The notes under the pieces were generated by a model. That model was given only the letters and a program-made list of their open reading frames with translations. It made no database searches and was not told the origin of the DNA. The translations under genes and the position numbers were made by a program. Positions 45,921 to 53,832 of a stretch of DNA of 64,000 bases are shown here, piece by piece. The stretch is taken from NCBI RefSeq assembly GCF_016654115.1, contig NZ_JAEQAZ010000009.1, positions 62,001-126,000 of the forward strand, written 5' to 3'. The stretch's first letter is position 1, and the number at the start of each line of letters is the position of its first letter. Source of the DNA: Streptomyces sp. MBT53 (GTDB lineage: Bacteria; Actinomycetota; Actinomycetes; Streptomycetales; Streptomycetaceae).

Positions 45921-46930
45921 CGCGCGGCCTCCAACTGTGCGGGGCGCCAGCCCAGTCCGGGTGCGACCAGGTGGAGTACATCGTGCAGGATCTGTTCGTA
46001 CTCCTCCCGCCGGAACTCGTACGGCAGTTCAAGGCGCAGCTCCGAGACCGCCGACACCACAGGATCCGCGGTCAGTTGCTCCAGGATCTGTTCCGCCGTG
46101 CCGACCACGTCGGGTGCGAACAGGGTCCGCCTCGGGCCCTGCGGGGCGAGGGTGCGGGCATGACGGCTGTCGGCATACGTGCGGTAGCGGGCGCGGGCGG
46201 CCCGGTCGGCGCTGTCGAACGGCACGACGACGCGGCCCACCGCGACGCGGGCGGCGGGCTGGACGCGCCGGTACTCGGCGAGCAGGTTCGACTGGGCCGT
46301 GGTGAAGTCGTCGGTGTTCTCGCCGGTGACGATGTTCCCGGACAACAGGTTGAGGCCGCTCTCGCCGGCCCAGCGGGCCGAGCGCAGACTCCCGCCGCCG
46401 TACCAAATACGGTCCACCAGACCGGGGTTGTGCGGTTGCAGCCGCGGTCGCTGGGTGTTGCCCGGCGACTCGATCACCGTGTCCGGGCCGCCCAGGTAGT
46501 CGCCGCGCAGATTGTCGACGACCCGGGCGACCCGGCCGTAGGACAAGTCGAAGGCGCGCCAGTCGCCGTCGTACACCAGATCACCGAGGAGTTCGGCGTG
46601 CGGCATGCCGGTGCTGAAGCCGACCTGGAGCCGGCCCCGGGAGAGGACGTCGGCCAGTGCCAGATCCTCGGCGAGCCGGAACGGGCTCTCGTAGCCGATC
46701 GGGATGACCGCGGTCCCCAACTCGACGCGCCGCGTGCGTTGTCCTGCCGCGGCGAGGAACACCGCGGCCGAACCGACGCCGTGTTCGAGGTGCCGCTGCC
46801 GGATCCACGCGCCGTCGTAGCCCAACCGCTCGCCGTACTCGAAGAGTTGGAGGGTCTCCTCCAGGCCGGTGTACGGGTCGTCGTCGGCGAAGTTGCCCGG
46901 GGTGAGAAAGGCGAGGGAAGTGATGGTCAT
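45917..46930 (-). CDS. Luciferase-like (LLM) flavin-dependent monooxygenase
   Basis: The 337-residue TIM-barrel protein of the bacterial luciferase superfamily has G-A-W-I-R-Q-R-H near residue 40, R-V-E-L-G-T-A-V near 68, and L-S-R-G-R-L-Q-V-G-F near 96. It needs reduced FMN from a separate reductase. It sits between a dual ATPase gene and the hydrolase gene with ATGA overlaps on both sides, so it is expressed with the importer and probably oxidises the imported molecule. Confidence 0.88.
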   Translation of the reverse strand: MTITSLAFLTPGNFADDDPYTGLEETLQLFEYGERLGYDGAWIRQRHLEHGVGSAAVFLAAAGQRTRRVELGTAVIPIGYESPFRLAEDLALADVLSRGRLQVGFSTGMPHAELLGDLVYDGDWRAFDLSYGRVARVVDNLRGDYLGGPDTVIESPGNTQRPRLQPHNPGLVDRIWYGGGSLRSARWAGESGLNLLSGNIVTGENTDDFTTAQSNLLAEYRRVQPAARVAVGRVVVPFDSADRAARARYRTYADSRHARTLAPQGPRRTLFAPDVVGTAEQILEQLTADPVVSAVSELRLELPYEFRREEYEQILHDVLHLVAPGLGWRPAQLEAAR

Positions 46931-48648
46931 GCGCTTCGCGTCCTCAGTTCGTGATCGGCCTGGCGGCCGGGGATCGCCGCGAGCAGCTCGCGGGTGTACT
47001 CGTGCTGAGGGTGCGTGAACAGGTCGTCCGGGGCACCTGTTTCGACGATGCGGCCCGCCCGCATGACGGCGACCTCGTGCGCGATCTGCCGTACGACGGC
47101 CAGGTCGTGCGAGATGAACAGGTACGCCACGCCAGTGTCGGCCTGCAACTCCGCCAGCAGGTCGAGGACTTGGGCCTGTACGGAGACGTCGAGCGCGGAC
47201 ACCGGCTCGTCGCACACCACCAGGTCGGGGGAGAGGGCGAGGGCCCGCGCGATCGCGACGCGCTGCCGCTGCCCACCGGAGAGTTCCGCCGGGCGGCGGT
47301 CCAGGGTGGCGGCGGGCAGGGCGACCCGGTCGAGGAGTTCCCGGGCCCGGTTCAGCCGGGACGCGCGGTCGCCCACTTTGAAGGCGCGCAACGGTTCGGT
47401 GATCACCTCGCCGATGGAGAAGCGGGGGTCGAGCGATGCGTACGGGTTCTGGTAGACGAGCTGGGCGCGTCGGCGCAACTGCCTGGCCTGGGCGCCCCGG
47501 GCGGTGGTCACGTCGGTGCCGTCGAACAGGATCTGTCCGGAGCTCGCGTCGGTGAGGCGGAGCACCAGGCGGGCGGTGGTGGACTTGCCCGAGCCGGATT
47601 CACCCACCAGGGCGAGGGTTCGGCCGCGGTGGAGGGTGAGGCTCACGTCGTCGACCGCGCGCAGCGTGCGGGACTCGCCGTTCGCGCGGGGGAGCCTGAA
47701 CTCCTTTACGGCGTTGCGGAGTTCGACCAGCGGTGCTGTGCCGGTGGCCGGGGGTGCGGTGACCTCGGTGCGGGGGACGGCGGTCGTCAGGCTCGGCGCG
47801 CTGGCCAACAGCCGTCGGGTGTACTCGTGTTGGGGGTCGGTGAGGATCCCACGCGTCGGCCCGGCCTCGACCACTCGTCCCTGGGACATGACGACGAGGC
47901 GCTGTGCCCGGTCGGCGGCCACACCGAGATCGTGGGTCACCAGCAGGATCGCGGTGCCCAACTCCTCGGTGAGGCCCTGGAGATGGTCGAGGATGACGCG
48001 TTGCACAGTGACGTCGAGCGCGCTGGTCGGCTCGTCGGCGACGATCAGTCTCGGCCGCGCGGCGATGGCGATCGCGATCAGGGCGCGCTGCCGCATACCG
48101 CCGGAGAGCTCGTGCGGGTACTGCCGGGCACGGGTGGCCGCGTCCGGCAGTCCGGCCCGGTGCAGGATGTCGATCGCCTCCGACGGCGCGGAGCGGCGGG
48201 TCGCGAGACCGTGGATACGCAGCACCTCGGCGACCTGCTCACCGATGCGCTTGACCGGATTGAGGGACACCGACGGGTCCTGGGGCACCAGGCCGATCTG
48301 CGCGCCGCGCACGGTGCGCAACTCCGCCTCGCTCAGCGCGGTGAGGTCGTGCCGGCCGAAGCGGATCGTGCCCGCGTCGATCGTGGCGTTGGCCGCCAGC
48401 AGCCGGGTGATCGCGTGCGCGGTGGTGCTCTTGCCGGAACCGGACTCGCCCACGACCGCGGTCACTTCGCCCGGGCGTACGTCGAGATCGACGTCCCGCA
48501 CGGCCGGTACGGTGCCGCCGCGGGTGCGGTACGACACGGACAGGCCGCGAATCTCCAGGGCGGCGCCCTCGCCGGGGTCCGGGTCGGTGCTCGGTGTCGT
48601 GCTCAAGTCCTCATCCGTTCCAGGTGTGTTCTGCGGGCGTTCGCTCAT
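46927..48648 (-). CDS. Fused dual ATPase (DppD-DppF type)
   Basis: The 573-residue protein has two ABC ATPase domains: Walker A G-E-S-G-S-G-K-S near residues 68 and 347, signatures L-S-G-G-M-R-Q and L-S-G-G-Q-R-Q, and D-E-P-[TV]-S-A-L-D-V after each Walker B. I chose ATG 48648 because it overlaps the stop of the DppC-type gene (ATGA) and gives a normal N terminus. It powers the third importer of the region. Confidence 0.93.
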   Translation of the reverse strand: MSERPQNTPGTDEDLSTTPSTDPDPGEGAALEIRGLSVSYRTRGGTVPAVRDVDLDVRPGEVTAVVGESGSGKSTTAHAITRLLAANATIDAGTIRFGRHDLTALSEAELRTVRGAQIGLVPQDPSVSLNPVKRIGEQVAEVLRIHGLATRRSAPSEAIDILHRAGLPDAATRARQYPHELSGGMRQRALIAIAIAARPRLIVADEPTSALDVTVQRVILDHLQGLTEELGTAILLVTHDLGVAADRAQRLVVMSQGRVVEAGPTRGILTDPQHEYTRRLLASAPSLTTAVPRTEVTAPPATGTAPLVELRNAVKEFRLPRANGESRTLRAVDDVSLTLHRGRTLALVGESGSGKSTTARLVLRLTDASSGQILFDGTDVTTARGAQARQLRRRAQLVYQNPYASLDPRFSIGEVITEPLRAFKVGDRASRLNRARELLDRVALPAATLDRRPAELSGGQRQRVAIARALALSPDLVVCDEPVSALDVSVQAQVLDLLAELQADTGVAYLFISHDLAVVRQIAHEVAVMRAGRIVETGAPDDLFTHPQHEYTRELLAAIPGRQADHELRTRSA

Positions 48649-49571
48649 GGCTGCCGGGACCATTCGCCGTCCAGCGCGCGGGCGATGCGGTTGGTGGCCA
48701 GCACGGTCGCCGCGATCGCCAACCCCGGCAGCGCCGTCAACCACCAGGCGTTCGCGAGGTAGTTGCGGCCGTCCGAGATCAAGGTGCCCCACTCCGGGGC
48801 CGGTGGCGGGGCGCCGTAGCCGAGGAAGCTCAGGGCCGACACGGCGAGGATCGAGGAGCCGAAGTCCAGGGTGGCCAGGACGATCACCGGGCCCGCCGCG
48901 TTGGGCAGCACATGCCGGCCCAGCACCGAGTACCAGCGGGCCCCGCACGACCGTGAGGCCTCGACGAAGACCGCCTGCCGCACCCGCAGCACCTCCGCCC
49001 GGGTCACCCGCGCGAAGCTCGCCACGCTGGCGATGCCGACCGCGACCGCCACCTTCACCGTGCCGTAGCCGAGCGCGGTGACCAGGGCCAGGGAGAGGAA
49101 CAGCGCCGGGATGGAGAGGAGAACGTCGACGAAGCGCATCAGCACGTCGTCGATCCAGCGGCCCACGAACCCGGCGACCAGTCCGATCAGGCTGCCGACC
49201 ACGAAGGCGACCGCCACCGCGATGAGGGTTGCTTTGAGGGAGAGTTGGGCGCCATGGACGACCCGGGAGAAGACATCGCGGCCGAGTTCGTCCGTGCCGA
49301 ACCAGTGCGCACCGCTCGGGCCACGGAAGTTCTGCGACGGTACGCCCGTCAGCGGGTCCCGGGAGGTGAACAGGCCGGGCCAGAACGAGGCCAGCACCAC
49401 CAGGACGAGGACGAGGACCGACAGCAGCAGTCCGGGGCGGCGCGCCAGGAACCGCAGGACGCGTCGCGCGTCGACGCGGCGGCCAGGGCCGGGGCCGGAC
49501 CCCGGTTCGACCGGTCGCGCGAGGCCGAGTGCGGCAGCGGCGGCGGTGTCGTCGACAAGACCCTGACTCAT
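48645..49571 (-). CDS. Oligopeptide-type ABC permease (DppC-like)
   Basis: The 308-residue permease has the G-T-D-E-L-G-R-D-V-F-S-R motif near residue 92 and the docking loop V-F-V-E-A-S-R-S-C-G near 206. The start overlaps the stop of the DppB-type gene and the stop overlaps the dual ATPase start, both as ATGA. Confidence 0.92.
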   Translation of the reverse strand: MSQGLVDDTAAAAALGLARPVEPGSGPGPGRRVDARRVLRFLARRPGLLLSVLVLVLVVLASFWPGLFTSRDPLTGVPSQNFRGPSGAHWFGTDELGRDVFSRVVHGAQLSLKATLIAVAVAFVVGSLIGLVAGFVGRWIDDVLMRFVDVLLSIPALFLSLALVTALGYGTVKVAVAVGIASVASFARVTRAEVLRVRQAVFVEASRSCGARWYSVLGRHVLPNAAGPVIVLATLDFGSSILAVSALSFLGYGAPPPAPEWGTLISDGRNYLANAWWLTALPGLAIAATVLATNRIARALDGEWSRQP

Positions 49572-50527
49572 GCTGCGACCGCCTTCCGGCCAGAGGCCAC
49601 CACGATCCGCGGATCGAGCAGCGGGTAGACGAGGTCGACGACCAGGTTCGTCAGCACGAAGATCAGCGCGCCGAACACCACCACGCCCTGCACGAGCGGG
49701 ATGTCCTGAGCCGTGACCGCGGCGGCCGTCACCCGGCCGAGTCCGTCACGCGAGAACACCGTCTCCACGACCACCGAACCCGCGATCAACTGCCCTACCA
49801 GCAGGCCGACAACGGTCAACGCAGGCAGGGACGCGTTGCGCAGGGCGTGCCGCAGATGCACGCGCCATCGGCCGGCGCCCTTGGCACGGGCGGTCTCCAC
49901 ATAGGCCTGGTCCAGCGCGGTGAGCAGGCTCTTGGCCAGTACCTGCGCCACCTGCGCGCCGGTCGGGATCGCCAGCGTCAGGGCCGGCAGGATCAGCCCC
50001 CGCAGCCCGTCGTTGCCGAACGCGGGGAACCAGTGCAGGCGGAAGGAGAACGACTCGACGAGCAGCAGCCCCACCCAGAACGTAGGGACCGACACCCCCA
50101 ACGGCGGCAGGGACAGCAGCAGTTGACGCAGCCACCGGCGCGAGGTGTAGGTCGCCACGACCGCCAGTCCACCGCCGAGGAGCACGGCGAGGAGCAGCGC
50201 GGCACCGGTCAGCTGGAGGGTCCCCGGCAGGGCGTCGGCCAGCGTCGAGGACACCGGCCGGCCCGTGGAGACGGAGTTCCCGAAGTCCCCGCGCACCGCC
50301 CGGCCGAGGTAGTCGGCGTACTGCACCAGAATCGGCTTGTCGAAGCCGTACTCGTGGCGCAGCGCGGCCAGTTGGGCCGGGTCGACCGTCCCGGAGTCCA
50401 TTCCGGCACTCGCCATCGCCGTGACCGGATCGCCCGGCAGGAAGTCGAGGACCAGGAAAGACACCGTGTAGGCGGCCCACAGCACCCCGACCGCCTGGGC
50501 GAGCCGCTTGATCGCGTAGCGGCGCAT
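49568..50527 (-). CDS. Oligopeptide-type ABC permease (DppB-like)
   Basis: The 319-residue permease has the N-terminal Y-A-I-K-R-L-A-Q-A motif and F-L-P-G-D-P-V near residue 29. The docking loop A-Y-V-E-T-A-R-A-K-G-A is near 217, and it ends L-L-D-P-R-I. It starts three bases after the binding protein stop and overlaps the DppC gene by four bases. Confidence 0.92.
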   Translation of the reverse strand: MRRYAIKRLAQAVGVLWAAYTVSFLVLDFLPGDPVTAMASAGMDSGTVDPAQLAALRHEYGFDKPILVQYADYLGRAVRGDFGNSVSTGRPVSSTLADALPGTLQLTGAALLLAVLLGGGLAVVATYTSRRWLRQLLLSLPPLGVSVPTFWVGLLLVESFSFRLHWFPAFGNDGLRGLILPALTLAIPTGAQVAQVLAKSLLTALDQAYVETARAKGAGRWRVHLRHALRNASLPALTVVGLLVGQLIAGSVVVETVFSRDGLGRVTAAAVTAQDIPLVQGVVVFGALIFVLTNLVVDLVYPLLDPRIVVASGRKAVAA

Positions 50528-50530
50528 GGG

Positions 50531-52150
50531 TCAGCCGATCCAGGTGTCGTGCAGCTGGATCCGGCTGGAGGCGTCGAAGTTCAGGTTGTGCACCTTCTTC
50601 GCCACGCCGATCTGGGTCTGGAGCTCCACCACCGGCACGTAGTAGGCGTTCTGCACGAGCAACTCCTGTGCCTGCTTGACCAGTTCGGCCCGCTTGGTGG
50701 TGTCCGTGGTCGCCGCCTGCCCGGTCAGCGAGGTGTCCAGCGGGGTCACCGGAAGACGGTAGAAGTTGGCCAGCTTGGTGGAGAAGGAGCTGCGCAGGAT
50801 GTCCGGGTCGGCGCGGGTCACATTGCTCCACGCCGCGTCGAAGTCACCCGACTGAAGCGTCGGGGCGAGCTGGGTGACCTGGAGCTGCTTGAGCGTCAGA
50901 CCGACGCCGACGGCCTTCAGTTGCTGTTGGATCAGCTCCAACGCGGGCTGGTTCGTGGCCGAGTTGGGGATCCAGTCGACGGTCAGGCTCAGCTTCGCGC
51001 CGTCCTTCGTCCGGATGCCGTCGCTCCCCGCCTTCCAACCTGCCGCGTCCAGCAGGGACTTCGCCTTGGCCGCGTCGGTCGTCAGGTCCGAGGACAGGTC
51101 GGCGTAGTCGGGTGTGGTGTGCGCCAGGACGCTGGTCGCGGGCTGGGTCCCGGTCGGGAACACCGTGTCGGCGATCTGCTTGCGGTCGATGGCGAACCCG
51201 ATGGCCTGACGGACCCGCGCATCCTTGAGCACCGACCGCGAGTTGTTGAGGGCCAGACCGAACACCACACCCGGATTGGCCCGCCGCTGCAGAGTGACCT
51301 GGCCGCCCTTGAGAGCCGCCTCATTGGCCTTGCCGACGCTGCTGATCGCGTCCACCTGCCCCGACTGGAGACTGCCGGCCCGGACTCCCGCCTCGGGTAC
51401 GACCTTGAAGACCACCTTGTCGAGATAGGCCTCGCCGCTCTTGTGCCACAGCGAGGAGCCCCAGGCGTACCCGGTGCGCCTGGCCAGCGTGATCGACTGG
51501 TTCTGCACGTACTGCTTGAGCACGAAGGGTCCGGAGCCGACCACTCCCTGGCTGCACTTCTCCTGCGGGCTCTTCTTCGCGCTGGCCGACGACTCGATGC
51601 CCAGCGAGTGCGTCGAAGTGGCTTGCAGGAACTGGGCGTTGGGCTGCTGGAAGGTCACCTTGACGGTGAGCGGGTCGACCACGGTGGTGTTCTTGACGCC
51701 GCTGAGATAGCCCTCGGCGAGGGTGCCCAGCGCGCCGAGTTTCGGCACGGCGTCGAAGTTGTCCTTGACCACCTGCGCGGTCAGCTCGGACCCGTCGCTG
51801 AAGGTGACACCCGATCTGAGATGGAAGGTGAACGTCGTCGCGTCGGAGCTGATGTCCCAGCTCTTCGCGAGCCACGGCACGATCTTGCCGGTCGTGGGGT
51901 CCTGGTCGGTGAGGGAGTCCACGATCTGCCGTACCGAGTAGATGGTGTCGTTGCTGGCCACCTGCTGCGGGTCCACGCAGCCGGCGTCGGAGCCCACCGC
52001 GAAGGTCAGGGTGCCGCCGGACCGGGCCTGTCCGCCTCCGGCGTCGGAGCCACCGCCGCCCGATCCGCAGGCGGTCAGCAGAAAACTGGTGGTCAGAAGG
52101 GCGGCCGTAGCCGCTCGTCGAGTGGTTCGGGAGACCGGATGTGCTGTCAC
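50531..52150 (-). CDS. Oligopeptide-type ABC substrate-binding lipoprotein
   Basis: The 539-residue family 5 binding protein has a lipobox L-L-T-A-C near residue 28 followed by a Gly/Ser-rich linker, then L-T-F-A-V-G-S-D-A-G-C-V-D-P. GTG 52150 follows TAGGAG with 9-base spacing. It is the first gene of a six-gene coupled operon (binding protein, two permeases, dual ATPase, LLM, hydrolase) preceded by a SAM-riboswitch-like element and a Cys leader peptide, so a sulfur-containing ligand is expected. Confidence 0.92.
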   Translation of the reverse strand: MTAHPVSRTTRRAATAALLTTSFLLTACGSGGGGSDAGGGQARSGGTLTFAVGSDAGCVDPQQVASNDTIYSVRQIVDSLTDQDPTTGKIVPWLAKSWDISSDATTFTFHLRSGVTFSDGSELTAQVVKDNFDAVPKLGALGTLAEGYLSGVKNTTVVDPLTVKVTFQQPNAQFLQATSTHSLGIESSASAKKSPQEKCSQGVVGSGPFVLKQYVQNQSITLARRTGYAWGSSLWHKSGEAYLDKVVFKVVPEAGVRAGSLQSGQVDAISSVGKANEAALKGGQVTLQRRANPGVVFGLALNNSRSVLKDARVRQAIGFAIDRKQIADTVFPTGTQPATSVLAHTTPDYADLSSDLTTDAAKAKSLLDAAGWKAGSDGIRTKDGAKLSLTVDWIPNSATNQPALELIQQQLKAVGVGLTLKQLQVTQLAPTLQSGDFDAAWSNVTRADPDILRSSFSTKLANFYRLPVTPLDTSLTGQAATTDTTKRAELVKQAQELLVQNAYYVPVVELQTQIGVAKKVHNLNFDASSRIQLHDTWIG

Positions 52151-52416
52151 GGAGAAGTGCTCCTACTCGTGTCACCGCGTGCACACGGACCTGTGCGGAC
52201 CGTGGCTGGACGCGGGCGGTGTCGACCCCGGCGGGGGTGGGACTCCTGAGGCGTGGAAAGCGCGTCGACGGGCGCGGGGCGCACCCGCGCAGACGTCGAC
52301 TCGTGGGAGAAGGGAGAAGGGAGAAGGGGGAAGGGGAAGGGGCCCGGGTGAGACGGGCGACCGCAGATGTCAGCTTCGAAGGCCGGACAGATGTCAGCCC
52401 GGAAGGCCGGACAAGG
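52151..52416 (-). promoter_or_regulatory. Attenuator-like leader after the Cys leader peptide
   Basis: Between the leader peptide stop and the binding protein start lies a 24-base tandem direct repeat, two imperfect copies at 52365-52388 and 52389-52412, with a third partial copy next to the leader hairpin. In the transcript these give repeated CCGGCCTT-containing segments that can fold alternatively. Further on is a pyrimidine-rich run, seen as a purine run with repeated GGGAGAA on the + strand (52305-52342). No reading frame is convincing. Confidence 0.45.
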
Positions 52417-52533
52417 TCAGCTGTGACACAGACAGCTGGCGAAGCGCTGCAGGTCGATGTGGCGCCGGCGCGACAGCCGGGAGAAGACGACGGCGTCGTG
52501 ACAGGAGGCAGTCGGGTCGTAGCTGTTGGGCAC
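52417..52533 (-). CDS. Cysteine-responsive leader peptide
   Basis: The 38-residue frame starts with GTG 52533 just after GGAGGACGGC. It contains R-R-R-H-I-D-L-Q and ends A-S-C-L-C-H-S, the same ending as the leader at 36.9 kb. A perfect repeat CAGCTGT-N7-ACAGCTG (52418-52438) again covers both Cys codons and the stop. The upstream half is longer than in the other leader and holds one extra Cys. It should report the supply of charged tRNA-Cys to the importer operon downstream. Confidence 0.78.
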   Translation of the reverse strand: MPNSYDPTASCHDAVVFSRLSRRRHIDLQRFASCLCHS

Positions 52534-52574
52534 GCCGTCCTCCATATCCGGGACCCCGGTCGCGGGGCCGCGCG

Positions 52575-52680
52575 TTCGCAGAGTCATCAGCGTCCCTGCC
52601 GGGCTTTCGCCCTGAGTGCCCCACTGCGTCGGGGGGTTGCCGGTCGGTCGGCCAGGATTCGATGCTGACACTCAATGCCG
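52575..52680 (-). ncRNA. SAM-riboswitch-like element (SAM-IV type, variant 3' half)
   Basis: On the minus strand the segment reads GAGTGTCAGC at the 5' side, then a stem before the core GGCAACC (complement of 52635-52641), then CGACGCAGTGGGG as in the 36.8-kb riboswitch. GAGTG (52669-52673) pairs with CACTC (52614-52618) to close it. The GTGCCCC-GGTGA pseudoknot half of SAM-IV is replaced by an apparent GGGCGAAAGCCC hairpin. It precedes a Cys leader and a transporter operon, as in the other locus. Ligand binding is uncertain. Confidence 0.55.
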
Positions 52681-52978
52681 CTGTTGATCGTATGGAGCGG
52701 TGTCGCCGTGCGTCAATGCCGGGGCGGAGGCGGCTAGGCTGCTGCCCGTCCCGGAATCGCCCGGCTGCGGATCGCACTCCGCCCGGCCGACCGGATTCCG
52801 TGGCCGTTTTCCGGGTGTGATCTCCGCCCGCCCGCCTTCCCTCGGCCGCGAGGCGGTCATCGCCCAACGTGGCGGCCTCCTTGTCACACCTCACTCCGAA
52901 CTGCCGCCTGCCGTCTGCCGGTTCCTGCCGAGCCGTTCGCGGTCGGCGCCCACATCACGACGACCCGAAGGACCCACC
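52681..52978. other. Divergent upstream region, no gene recognised
   Basis: About 300 bases separate the riboswitch-like element from the P-loop gene on the opposite strand. It must contain the promoter of the leader-controlled operon and perhaps that of the P-loop gene. I see no convincing reading frame or clear promoter hexamers. Confidence 0.3.
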
Positions 52979-53533
52979 ATGAAGCGGTACATCCTCACCG
53001 GTGCGCCCGGCGCCGGGAAAACCACGATCCTCCGCCGGCTGACAGCGGCCGGGTTCGATGTCGTCGACGAGGCGGCCACCGCGGTCATCGCGCGCGAACA
53101 GGCCGCGGGGGACGCCGAACCCTGGGCCCGGCCGGCCTTCGTCGAGCAGGTGGTCGACCTGCAGCGCCGACGACAGCTGCGGTCCGCGCCGCGGCACGCG
53201 CCGCACCAGATCTACGACAGGTCTCCGGTCTGCACGCACGCCCTCACCACGTACTTGGACCGCCCCGCTCCGGCGGTACTCCTCGCCGAGATCGACCGGA
53301 TCACCCGCGACCGGATCTACGAGCCGCAGGTCTTCTTCGTCCGCAACATCGGATTCTGTGAACCCACCGACGCCCGCCGGATCAGCTTCCAGGAGTCGCT
53401 GGTGTTCGAGCGGATCCACGAAGAGAGTTATCGGCGGTTCGGCTACGACCTCGTGGAGGTGCCGGCCGGTGACGTGGCCGACCGAGTGGCGTTGATCGCG
53501 GACACCATCGCCCGACTCGATGGCAGGGCCTGA
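52979..53533 (+). CDS. AAA-type P-loop ATPase/kinase
   Basis: The 184-residue protein starts M-K-R-Y-I-L-T-G-A-P-G-A-G-K-T-T, a Walker A at residues 8-16. D-V-V-D-E-A-A-T-A-V-I follows near 28, and a Y-D-R-S-P-V-C-T segment lies near 79, as in the small AAA_28-type ATPases. The C-terminal half has F-V-R-N-I-G-F. The biochemical role of this family is unclear; a nucleotide or small-molecule kinase is possible. It is monocistronic, and ATG 52979 is preceded by GAAGGA. Confidence 0.8.
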   Translation: MKRYILTGAPGAGKTTILRRLTAAGFDVVDEAATAVIAREQAAGDAEPWARPAFVEQVVDLQRRRQLRSAPRHAPHQIYDRSPVCTHALTTYLDRPAPAVLLAEIDRITRDRIYEPQVFFVRNIGFCEPTDARRISFQESLVFERIHEESYRRFGYDLVEVPAGDVADRVALIADTIARLDGRA

Positions 53534-53832
53534 GCGGCGGCTCCGGCTGTCGAAGGCGTCGGAGTCCGTGTACGTCTCACGGCTCGGGACGCGTGGTGGA
53601 CGCACCTTCCCGCGTGTGCTTTGATCCGGCCATGGAGACCACTGGCCAGGCACACACGGTGCTGCTCGACCCGTTCTGGGTGAGCCGCCGCGCCGACCAG
53701 TTCGACCAGATCTGTCGTTGACCTTCGCGCAACGACCGCGATACCGGCTCGTCGGCCCACAGTTGGGCGCCCACCGGTACTCCATCCTCTATTTCCTCGG
53801 CCCCCGCCCGGACGCTGTGGGGAGAGCGCTCG
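53534..53832 (+). other. Intergenic stretch with a possible small ORF
   Basis: A 29-codon frame at 53632-53721 starts with ATG and ends D-Q-I-C-R before TGA, with S-R-R in the middle. It vaguely resembles the local leader peptides but lacks the H-[VI]-D motif. A second frame after 53718 reads R-L-V-G-P-Q-L-G-A-H-R-Y and may be a relic. Neither is supported enough to call. The stretch should also hold the promoter of the MFS gene. Confidence 0.25.

Noticed and set aside
52305..52342. Purine-rich run with repeated GGGAGAA units as a possible CRISPR or G-quadruplex element
   Set aside because: The units are contiguous with no spacers, and the G runs are irregular. It is best described as a simple-sequence tract in the leader of a transporter operon.
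53632..53721. A fourth sulfur leader peptide before the MFS gene
   Set aside because: It ends I-C-R and has S-R-R, but the R-R-H-[VI]-D core is missing and no ribosome site or hairpin supports it.
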